Assembly (NCBI GenBank): GCA_964635975.1
Contig: CAZWPO010000002.1
Coordinates: 62,001-126,000 of the forward strand
From: UBA5314 sp964635975
Lineage (GTDB): Bacteria; Bacillota; Syntrophomonadia; Syntrophomonadales; Syntrophomonadaceae
Length of the DNA stretch: 64,000 nucleotides
Direction of reading: 5' to 3'
Below the pieces are notes generated by a model. The model worked only from the letters and a program-made list of their open reading frames with translations. It did no database searches and was not told the DNA's origin. Shown here one piece after another: positions 44,750 through 52,566 of this stretch. The position numbers and the translations under genes are program-made. The stretch's first letter is position 1, and each line of letters begins with the position of its first letter.

Positions 44750-45015
44750 CTGGCTGCCCTTTCTTCCTCTTCACGTCTTATTTCTCTGGCTACTGATACT
44801 ATGTCATCGGCTAAAGAATTCAGCTTTGATGTCAATTTACTAATCTCATTGTTCATCTTTTCAATGGCCTGGTTTACATACACCATTTCCGTAGCCTGCC
44901 AATCGGCGTTTATGTTACCTTTGAAATTGTTTAACCTGTTTTTGAGTTCTCTTAATGCGGAAGCATAATCATCAATTTCATCAGCCTGATTTCTGGCCCG
45001 CCCGACATTAATCAT
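44746..45015 (-). CDS. WXG100-like coiled-coil protein, probable effector partner
   Basis: An 89-residue helical protein with two helices around a turn at W39-Q40-A41 (a WXG variant). The second helix is a long Lys/Glu/Leu coiled coil (MNNEISKLTSKLNSLADDI). Proteins of this size next to LXG effectors commonly act as targeting partners. The four-base overlap with the effector-like gene supports that reading. Confidence 0.65.
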   Translation of the reverse strand: MINVGRARNQADEIDDYASALRELKNRLNNFKGNINADWQATEMVYVNQAIEKMNNEISKLTSKLNSLADDIVSVAREIRREEEERAAR

Positions 45016-45069
45016 TTCATCACCAACTTTTTTGACTTAAGCTTGCCTTTTTGGACGCCTATGGATTAT

Positions 45070-45097
45070 TGAGCAAACGGTTTAAGCCGTTTGCTCA
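45070..45097 (-). terminator. Hairpin between the WXG100 genes and the effector pair
   Basis: TGAGCAAACGG (45070-45080) pairs exactly with CCGTTTGCTCA (45087-45097), a 6-base loop. It lies 15 bases after the 45113 gene stop. With no T-run it may be a leaky terminator or 3' stabiliser, keeping WXG100 mRNA in excess over downstream genes. Confidence 0.55.
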
Positions 45098-45112
45098 TAA
45101 TGTCCAAATTTT

Positions 45113-45415
45113 TTATTTAAATGCGCTGGCATTACTGTCTATAGCTGATTCGGTCTGGTCATATGCGGCTACGGTATCATCTAAAAACTTGGCATATGAT
45201 TCAACAACAGTTCGATATTCCTCAAACCTGGGGGTCATGGCATTAAAGTTGCCTCTGATGGTGTTTGAAGCGTCGCTCTGCCATGTTGAGGCCAGGTTAT
45301 CCATTTCCTTTTTGATATCTTCCAGCCTGGCGGTCAGGTTTTGATTTAGAGTTCTGATAGTTGCAGCCGTTTTGCTTACTTCCCCTGATCTAATGTTGAT
45401 TCCTTCTATGTTCAT
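45113..45415 (-). CDS. WXG100 secretion substrate (WQS variant)
   Basis: A 100-residue helical hairpin protein, exactly WXG100 length. The turn is W45-Q46-S47, and the C-terminal helix bears Y85-xxx-E89 (AYDQTE), matching the YxxxD/E secretion signal of ESX substrates. GGGAGG lies about 8 bases before the ATG. It follows the first WXG100 gene by 26 bases and could form a heterodimer with it. Confidence 0.88.
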   Translation of the reverse strand: MNIEGINIRSGEVSKTAATIRTLNQNLTARLEDIKKEMDNLASTWQSDASNTIRGNFNAMTPRFEEYRTVVESYAKFLDDTVAAYDQTESAIDSNASAFK

Positions 45416-45441
45416 TTGCCAAACCTCCCTCTCTTAATCAA

Positions 45442-45744
45442 TTAGTTAGTTAAACGCTTTGCGCCGGCTATGATCTGTTCCTGAGTATTGCGATAAGTCT
45501 TGGCACTCTGTTTCAAGAACTCAGAATACTGCCTCATCAATGCCACCATCTTCTGAAAATCATCCATAAAGCCCTTGATCTGGCTGACAAATGCCAGATT
45601 GTCAGCCCCCTGCCATGCCGCTCCCATGTTATCAACCTCTTGAAAAAGCAAGTTGTATTGTTTTTCGTAATCAGCAGCCTGGGCATCCATATTCTGCGCC
45701 GCTGCTTCCAATCTAGCCGGATCTACCATGATGTTTCTTGCCAT
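45442..45744 (-). CDS. WXG100 secretion substrate (EsxA-like)
   Basis: A 100-residue WXG100 protein with canonical turn W44-Q45-G46 (AAWQGADN) and helical arms. It lacks an exact YxxxD/E: Tyr84 is followed by Gln88 and Glu89. The longer frame to 45873 is set aside because AAAGGGG sits upstream of the ATG at 45744. It is the first substrate gene after yukD, separated by 239 bases that probably hold a promoter. Confidence 0.88.
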   Translation of the reverse strand: MARNIMVDPARLEAAAQNMDAQAADYEKQYNLLFQEVDNMGAAWQGADNLAFVSQIKGFMDDFQKMVALMRQYSEFLKQSAKTYRNTQEQIIAGAKRLTN

Positions 45745-45983
45745 TTTTCTGTCCCCTTTACTTTGATCTTTATTAACAACGGGCTGCTGCAGCCTCGTGT
45801 CAATACCTGAATAGTAGTAAGTTTCTAATTGAATAATTTTCAGGTGACCACCGTATGCAATCCCTCCTATCAAAACTGGTTCTGATATGTTTTGATTACA
45901 TAACCATAATATTAAAGCAGCCTTGCAATTAACATGACGATGCTATGATGTATAAATGACATATAGCTGACATAAGACATCAT

Positions 45984-46235
45984 CTAAATCAACATCAGTT
46001 TGGAACCATTGCGCAGGCCAATTTCCCCTACCCGAAAATTTATATCCAAAATTTTGCCGGTAATCCTATCGCATATCACGGTGTCCGCTGCTGCAGAAAA
46101 ATGACCGTCTGATAGCTCACCCAAAGCCCCCGACAGCAATGCCAGTATTTCATGAATCTTGCTGCTTAATGGCAGATATACATCATAACTCTTTCCTGCC
46201 GCCGGCAGGTATACCTCTACTAAAATATTATCCAC
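45984..46235 (-). CDS. yukD: YukD/EsaB ubiquitin-like type VII component
   Basis: An 83-residue ubiquitin-fold protein beginning MDNILVEVYLPAAGKSYDVYLP, with a C-terminal GLRNGSKLMLI like other YukD proteins. YukD/EsaB are essential soluble or regulatory parts of Bacillota ESX systems. The GTG start overlaps the essC stop by one base (TAGTG), so translation is coupled. Confidence 0.88.
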   Translation of the reverse strand: MDNILVEVYLPAAGKSYDVYLPLSSKIHEILALLSGALGELSDGHFSAAADTVICDRITGKILDINFRVGEIGLRNGSKLMLI

Positions 46236-49200
46236 TATGCCTCCACCTCTGTTTCCCTGGTTACTGAAGACAGTATCTTGATAAGAACTGGCTTCCCTTT
46301 GGAAACCACATATCCTGAATCTTCACCGATGTCCTTGTAAAGATCGTTGGTTATTTTTGCCAATTTTAATTGATATTGATCGGAAATCCCGTTGCCGAGC
46401 CAAATTCCATCGTTCACGGAGACCTTGGCTTTAAACCAGCTCTCGTATGCAAATGCAGAAATGTTTGAAACCGTGTCCACAATAATGAACCTGATATTGA
46501 ATGAGGTTTCTCCTTTTTCCATGATCAACCTGAACTTGTCTCTCGCATCTTCCGATATCTGAATCATCAGAGCCGATAACGAACTGATAATACACGTGAG
46601 CTTTTCAAATTCAGGCACTTCATTATTCTGCTGTTGAGCATCCTTCGTGGTATTGTGTCTGAACACCACGGTATTAAATATACTGCTTATTGCACTATTG
46701 AAATCTTTATCATAATAATCATACTGGCGGGCCTCATCATCAGCGAATTGACCTTCCGGGTCCAGGACGGTGACATCTGATTTTGTTTTAGCATTTATTA
46801 TCTCTGCTAAACCCTGAGCAAAATCAGAATATTCATTCATCTGTGATAAAACCAAAGTGACATATGAATTTTCGAAGTTAAAGTAGGAAATGTTCAGGCC
46901 GTTCTTTTCTATTCCTACCGGGATTTTGTTCCCCTGACTGCTGGCTATATCACGTGCCAAATATTGAACATCGATTTTATCCGGCAATATGGGTATGTAT
47001 TTAGCTGGAGCACCCGGCCATTTCCCCAGGTGTTCGTTGCAGTAGGAACGTATATACTCCTGAACCCCTTCTATGTCGGAGATGATGCGGGCGATCTGAA
47101 ATTCATATGTCTTTTCGCGCTTGAATATGCCTCTGCCCTTAAACTTTGAAGGATACACTCCGCCTATGCTGCCCAGGACCCCCGAATAATCGGACTGATC
47201 GTTAAGCTGCAAAACATAAAGTTGTTTGAAATTTTGCAGAATACGGAACCGGACTGCATTAGTGTTCAAGGCCGTCAATATGAAGTAGATCCCGTACTTT
47301 AAGCCTTCCCTGGTCAAGTAGGCTATCGTTTCTTCTTTATCATCATAAGTTTCAGTAAAAGCCGAATAATTGTGAATGATAACGATTACTGCTTCCATTT
47401 CCTGTTTAGATGCTCTTAAATAAGACTGGTAATCTCCTCCATAATCAGAGAACAGCTTCTTGCGCCTCTGTATCTCACGGTTTAACATCTTAAACAGATT
47501 ATTTATTTTTTCATTCTCATGGGATACCAGTACATCACCTACCTGAGGTGCTCTGGCAAATGAGCGCAAAGTCTCGGAGCCAAAGTCCAGGATATAGATA
47601 TTTATCTCTGAAGGCGTGTGATCTTGAATTAAAGAGTAAATCAGGGTCGTTATGAATGTGGTTTTCCCACTGCCGGCTGAACCATAGATCACAACATTAC
47701 CCTCCTGGGTCAAGGGCAGGGTCATCACCATTTGTCTTTGATTTTCCGGATCATCCACTTCACCGATCACTGGATCCAGGTGGTTGTTTATCGGTTCGGG
47801 CACATGATATTTTCGCTTTAGTTCGTCCACCAGGATCATCTCAGGAATTGGCTCAAGCCAGAGCGGCCTAACCCTTATATTTTCCTCTCTTGCAAGTTTA
47901 GCCAGGTACTTGTTTATCTCGTCAATCTGCTTAGGCGGTTTCTCGACTAATAATCGTCTCTCAGGCCTGACCTGCTTAACTACACGCCCCAGGTGATCTA
48001 TGATTACCACGCTGTCGTCCTTCTTCTTTTCTATCCTATCGACCGGCTGATAGGGGGCTCCACACCACGCGGACTGGCCCAGTTCGAATAATTCATTAAA
48101 ACCCACCTGGGCGAAAAATCTTCCCGTAACTGTCAATTCCGCCGCATCGGGCCGTTTTATCACATCCATGCTGTCAGCTTTTTCCTGCACCTTCAGGCAT
48201 ATACGGAATCTGCTGTTGCTCCATATCTGATCATCAACCACGCCCGATGGTTTTTGAGTAGCAAGTATCAAGTGAACGCCAAGGCTTCGACCTATTCTGG
48301 CGGCACTGACCAGCTGCTCCATGAATTCTGGTTGTTGGGTCTTGAGTTCCGCGAACTCGTCTGAAATGATAAACAGGTGCTGGAGGGGTTCGTATACTGC
48401 TCCTTCTCTGAATAATTTCTGGTACTGATATATATCAATATTGCTAGTATTCAGCATCTTACTTGCTTCACTGAATATGGCCTGTCGCCGTTTCAACTCA
48501 CTTTGAATTGATACCAGGGAACGATTGACGGCTGCTCCATCAAGATTGGTTATAGTTCCTGCCAGGTGCGGCAGGTGGGTAAAGGCGTTTGCCATCCCTC
48601 CACCCTTGTAATCGATTAAAATAAAAGCCACCTCATTGGGATCAAAATTTACTGCCAGGGATAGAATGAAGGTCATGATGAACTCACTCTTCCCTGAACC
48701 AGTCATCCCGGCAATTAGGCCATGCGGTCCATGGAACTTTTCGTGCAGGTCAAGTTTGAACAATTCGCCTGTAGTGTCGATACCTATCGGGGTTTCCAGG
48801 GTGAGTACAGGGTTGTTCTCCCTCCATCTGGTTAATGAGTTCAGATGTTCGATTTTCCCGACACCAAACATTTCCAGGAAGGTCATCATATTGGGCAGAT
48901 TATAGCTAGAACTTGTGTTCAAATGAATATTCGCCAGGCTGATAGCCAGTTCCTCAACATCCTGCCGCAAATATAGATCTGGACGGAAAGTCACATACTT
49001 GCCCGAAATATCGTTTTTGTCATATATTTTAGAGTTGTTGCCATCCAGCTCAACAACCATGGAACACTCTTTGGGAAGATTTTTCAGTTCATCGTAAAGA
49101 GTAACTAAACTAAGTCCATAGTTCTTTTTAAGCTGAAGGATGCTATCAACCACATCAGCTTTACTAGCGAGCGGTTTGCTAATCGCAAAGATAACGTAAT

Positions 49201-50833
49201 GCGGAGTTATTTCTTTAAGATCTTCATCGTTTCTTATTTCCTGCCTTTTGACGATCTCCTTTTCCAAAACGGCAGAAAGCTCTTTGACTTCATTGGGATT
49301 AGTAGCAATAAAACGGATACTCTTTCCTGTATCCCATGTATGGGGAAACCATTTCACGAAATCCCAGGTCCTAATGTCATGCTGATCATAGATAAATGCA
49401 AGCTTCAATTCATCATAACTGTGTAGAGCTGCCAATTGTATGATTAAACCTTTAACCATATCAACGACACTGTTTCGATTTCCTATTATTCCGCTGATAA
49501 AGTTTTCTTTTAAGGATAAAGTTATGGGAACATTCTCTAAAACCTTTGGCTCATCGGCGAGCTTAAACAATTCCTCCTGCAGATCATCCTCCTCAATAGT
49601 AAATTTTCTTTCCGGGTACTTGATGTCTGCCTCTAAAGGAATTGTGCCCAGCCCCAACCGCAGTTTTAAAAAATCATTTTGGCCGATAGTTCTTTCCCAT
49701 AAATTACGCTGCCGAGTTACGACGCGGCTGACACACTCGTCAAGAGTAACATGGTTTTCATGGAGGATCTGGCTCTGATGTACACATTCATTAGCAATCT
49801 CTTTGCGAACCTGCTCAAGATAATTCCGATACTTCTCCTGCCGGATTTTTTCTCTTTCGATACGCCTCTTCTTTTCATATCTTTTGGTTAAAATCGGCCA
49901 TAGAACCATTCCAATAAGCATGCTGAGCGACATAACCAGGGTAGGCATCGCCTGCATAATATCTCCATTATTCCTTTTAACATTTTGTATGGCCAGTAAA
50001 CCAGTAAACAAAGAAGCCATTCCCATCGTGATGGATGGCCCCAACATTAGTGCCAGCGGTATTTCTTCCAGGTTGCCCAGAGGAGTAGGTGGATCTATCT
50101 TGAATTCCGCTTTTTTGATGTCCCTTTTAAATCTGGGTGAACGGTAGAACAGATCTTCTTCCAAGGACTCATCATCGTCCACTTGCTCTGTGCCATCCAG
50201 TACAGGTTCAGCTTTGGGCAGTTTTTTAAGTGATTTGTCCCAGTTTACCTTGCCATCCGGATTATTCATGGCTATGAAGCCATTACCTACTATTATTTCA
50301 AGTCCCAGGATATATATCATGTCACCCGGATTCATTACCACGCTGCTGACTCGCGATCCATTTGCGAAGGTCCCGTTCGTACTGTTGAGATCGTTTAGTT
50401 TTATGCTCCCATCATCTATCAGCAACTCGGCATGTTCAGAGGAGGTAAACTGGTTGGCATATGAAATAGTGCAGTTTTCAGAACGCCCTATAAGCAGACG
50501 TCCCCGCGGCGGAATCAATAACTTGGTAAAATGTCTCCTATCTTCACTGGTGGGCTCTGAATAAAGAAGTATTTTCTCATTTGATCGCTGATTATTAATA
50601 GTATAAAAAGACAATGGTTCTAGAATGATATCCTTGATCTTTCTATTATTTTTGTCTTCCAAAAATGCCTTTTTATTTGATTTTAAAACCCAATTGCCGT
50701 CAATGCCCTCAACACTTATGATTCTTTCTTCATGACCGCTGTCATTAACCTGGGTTATCCAATACTGCCCTTCGCACTTTTCCGGTAAAGCATAAGATAG
50801 AATCGAATGCTTTTTAAGAAGTCTCAGCTGCAT
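46235..50833 (-). CDS. essC: Type VII secretion ATPase EssC with FHA domain
   Basis: A 1532-residue motor of the secretion system. Order: N-terminal beta domain (1-90); FHA domain (about 112-180) with GRS, SSEH and LNSTNGT phosphothreonine-pocket residues; two transmembrane helices (about 259-282 and 295-315); then FtsK/SpoIIIE ATPase domains. D1 Walker A GMTGSGKS is at about 708 and D2 GSAGSGKT at about 1048; a third domain after ~1270 has no intact P-loop. The FHA pocket is complete, unlike many EssC proteins where it is degenerate, so phospho-dependent control by the local kinases is plausible. GGTGAT is a weak ribosome site. No EssA/EssB/YueB homologue is seen, so membrane partners may be elsewhere or divergent. 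Confidence 0.95.
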   Translation of the reverse strand: MQLRLLKKHSILSYALPEKCEGQYWITQVNDSGHEERIISVEGIDGNWVLKSNKKAFLEDKNNRKIKDIILEPLSFYTINNQRSNEKILLYSEPTSEDRRHFTKLLIPPRGRLLIGRSENCTISYANQFTSSEHAELLIDDGSIKLNDLNSTNGTFANGSRVSSVVMNPGDMIYILGLEIIVGNGFIAMNNPDGKVNWDKSLKKLPKAEPVLDGTEQVDDDESLEEDLFYRSPRFKRDIKKAEFKIDPPTPLGNLEEIPLALMLGPSITMGMASLFTGLLAIQNVKRNNGDIMQAMPTLVMSLSMLIGMVLWPILTKRYEKKRRIEREKIRQEKYRNYLEQVRKEIANECVHQSQILHENHVTLDECVSRVVTRQRNLWERTIGQNDFLKLRLGLGTIPLEADIKYPERKFTIEEDDLQEELFKLADEPKVLENVPITLSLKENFISGIIGNRNSVVDMVKGLIIQLAALHSYDELKLAFIYDQHDIRTWDFVKWFPHTWDTGKSIRFIATNPNEVKELSAVLEKEIVKRQEIRNDEDLKEITPHYVIFAISKPLASKADVVDSILQLKKNYGLSLVTLYDELKNLPKECSMVVELDGNNSKIYDKNDISGKYVTFRPDLYLRQDVEELAISLANIHLNTSSSYNLPNMMTFLEMFGVGKIEHLNSLTRWRENNPVLTLETPIGIDTTGELFKLDLHEKFHGPHGLIAGMTGSGKSEFIMTFILSLAVNFDPNEVAFILIDYKGGGMANAFTHLPHLAGTITNLDGAAVNRSLVSIQSELKRRQAIFSEASKMLNTSNIDIYQYQKLFREGAVYEPLQHLFIISDEFAELKTQQPEFMEQLVSAARIGRSLGVHLILATQKPSGVVDDQIWSNSRFRICLKVQEKADSMDVIKRPDAAELTVTGRFFAQVGFNELFELGQSAWCGAPYQPVDRIEKKKDDSVVIIDHLGRVVKQVRPERRLLVEKPPKQIDEINKYLAKLAREENIRVRPLWLEPIPEMILVDELKRKYHVPEPINNHLDPVIGEVDDPENQRQMVMTLPLTQEGNVVIYGSAGSGKTTFITTLIYSLIQDHTPSEINIYILDFGSETLRSFARAPQVGDVLVSHENEKINNLFKMLNREIQRRKKLFSDYGGDYQSYLRASKQEMEAVIVIIHNYSAFTETYDDKEETIAYLTREGLKYGIYFILTALNTNAVRFRILQNFKQLYVLQLNDQSDYSGVLGSIGGVYPSKFKGRGIFKREKTYEFQIARIISDIEGVQEYIRSYCNEHLGKWPGAPAKYIPILPDKIDVQYLARDIASSQGNKIPVGIEKNGLNISYFNFENSYVTLVLSQMNEYSDFAQGLAEIINAKTKSDVTVLDPEGQFADDEARQYDYYDKDFNSAISSIFNTVVFRHNTTKDAQQQNNEVPEFEKLTCIISSLSALMIQISEDARDKFRLIMEKGETSFNIRFIIVDTVSNISAFAYESWFKAKVSVNDGIWLGNGISDQYQLKLAKITNDLYKDIGEDSGYVVSKGKPVLIKILSSVTRETEVEA

Positions 50834-51012
50834 TCATATCACCGTTCCATCATATTGATTGTTATTATTAAGCAAGATACACTTAGATAATTTTGACAGA
50901 CCCATTATAGGATTCGCCGCATACTATGTTTTCCCTTTATCATCGTGTTGCATTTTATCTATATTTGTCGTTTTATTACTGATGGTGTGTTGCCTGGCAT
51001 TTCAGACCGGAA

Positions 51013-51744
51013 TTATGCTGCTGCCTTCCTCTTTTTAGAGTAGCTTACAATTAAATAGGCAGTTGTCATAAGCAGCAACCCTATAGATATTTGCTGGGCC
51101 GGAGACAGGCAACTGCCTATAAGTTGTCCCCGGATATCACCGCGCTCAAATTCCAGAAAAAACCTCAGAACAGGATATGTATAGAAAAAAAATATCATTC
51201 TTTTCTCTCTTATTACGAACTGTGCCAGGAGAAAAAGGATTAACAAAGCTGATGATTCTACCAAAGCAGTGGGGAATCTTTCAATAATATAATTGCCAAC
51301 AGGAAGGTTGATAACTTTTCCAAAACAGCAGCCAGCCAGTGCACAACCCAGGCGGCCAAAAGAATGAAATAATAGAATTGAAGGAACAAGAATATTGAAT
51401 ATCTGTGAAACTGGATATTTTTTCACCAGTAGCCAGACATAGCTCATTAGCAAAAACGGCAATAATCCAAAATAATATGTATAGCCGGCAACCTTAAATC
51501 GTTCTATAAGACTGTACTCCATGATTCCCGGTATAACAAACCAGTTTAGAAAGTTTGCAAAAAATAGAGAGACTAAAAATATTACTGCCATTTCCACAAG
51601 CAGCTGGTCCTTCCTTTTTTGACCTATTTGAACTTCATCAAGATTGTGGATCAAGAAAAGAACTGCGAGCAGCAATCCCAAACCGCCCATAACATTATAT
51701 ATTGGGAAATTGCCCAAATCTATTAAAGGATGCTTCTCAACCAT
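51013..51744 (-). CDS. Divergent Lgt-family membrane protein
   Basis: A 243-residue protein with about seven helices. It is homologous to prolipoprotein diacylglyceryl transferase by its helix order, SFGRLGCALAGCCFG and PVLRFFLEFERGD plus LSPAQQIS. In classical Lgt the GR.G segment reads GRLGNFxNxE and an HGG motif precedes it; here Asn and Glu are Cys, and HGG is not conserved (YYFGLL). It belongs to the CC-G Lgt-like clade, whose activity is not established. ATG at 51744 has TTGGAGAG upstream. It sits between EssC and an FHA-ABC transporter. Confidence 0.78.
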   Translation of the reverse strand: MVEKHPLIDLGNFPIYNVMGGLGLLLAVLFLIHNLDEVQIGQKRKDQLLVEMAVIFLVSLFFANFLNWFVIPGIMEYSLIERFKVAGYTYYFGLLPFLLMSYVWLLVKKYPVSQIFNILVPSILLFHSFGRLGCALAGCCFGKVINLPVGNYIIERFPTALVESSALLILFLLAQFVIREKRMIFFFYTYPVLRFFLEFERGDIRGQLIGSCLSPAQQISIGLLLMTTAYLIVSYSKKRKAAA

Positions 51745-51801
51745 TATTCTCTCCAACAATCAACTACCTGCTGGGCAGCAATATCTTTAGCTCCGCCTAA
51801 A

Positions 51802-52170
51802 TTAAGGCTGTTCTATGCTTACATCATCTTTCTGGGTAAATGCTATAATACCGGCAATAACAAAGAGTATCAGCGCTATCCAGGTAAAAATGTCACTGAA
51901 AGCCGTCATTATCAGGAAAATGAAAGAAAAAACCGCGCTGACCATAAATCCAATACCTGCTTTAAATGAATTTGATCGGCTCATAAATGCGGATATGAAG
52001 CCCGCGATAACCGGTATCACTCCTATAAGCATCAATGTGGCGCCTGCGCCCCCCGCGCCGGCTCCGGCCACCACGGCGCCGCATAAGCTCGCGCAAAAAA
52101 GGTTGGGAAGTGAAAGGATAGCACCAATGATACCGCAAACCAGCGGGGCGATAGATTTTTTCTGTTCCAT
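51802..52170 (-). CDS. Small four-helix membrane protein (DUF4064-like)
   Basis: A 122-residue protein with four hydrophobic helices: LVCGIIGAILSLPNLFCASL, LMLIGVIPVIAGFISAFM, then two more toward a short tail. It resembles DUF4064/DUF308-like four-TM proteins. GAGGAGG lies about 9 bases before the ATG at 52170. Function unknown; it may be a subunit linked to the neighbouring transporter. Confidence 0.6.
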   Translation of the reverse strand: MEQKKSIAPLVCGIIGAILSLPNLFCASLCGAVVAGAGAGGAGATLMLIGVIPVIAGFISAFMSRSNSFKAGIGFMVSAVFSFIFLIMTAFSDIFTWIALILFVIAGIIAFTQKDDVSIEQP

Positions 52171-52566
52171 ATAACAGAACCTCCTCAATAAAAATTAGCT
52201 AATCTGGGGTCAGCTTAATTTCACCTCCTGTTGTGTTTTTTATTTCCGTGCATTGCTTATAATGACCTACTTAATATTAATGAGAAGATTAATACTAGTA
52301 CATGACAAGAGTCTAATATTCTTCTGATAGGACGCTTATAAACGGAACTTTTTATTGTTTTACTACCTGGTTTCCAAGGGGCTCAAGTTATTTCGACATT
52401 TTTCATCACATTCATATAGTATCATTGGTCCACTATATTTTTTTAAAATTTGCATTATCTCACGTTTTGCCAGCCTAAATTCACGATTAAGCTGCTTCGT
52501 GGGATTACTCACCCCTAATACCCAGAAGTTTATTAAAGTTTCAGACTGATCTGATGTTTCCCTTAT
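52171..52566. other. Gap between DUF4064-like and FHA-ABC genes
   Basis: About 396 AT-rich bases. I see no coding frame, RNA gene or clear terminator; presumably it holds the promoter of the downstream (minus-strand) gene. Confidence 0.4.

Noticed and set aside
45745..45873. N-terminal extension of the first WXG100 gene
   Set aside because: The family is about 100 residues and the good ribosome site is in front of 45744; the extension is unlike WXG100 proteins.
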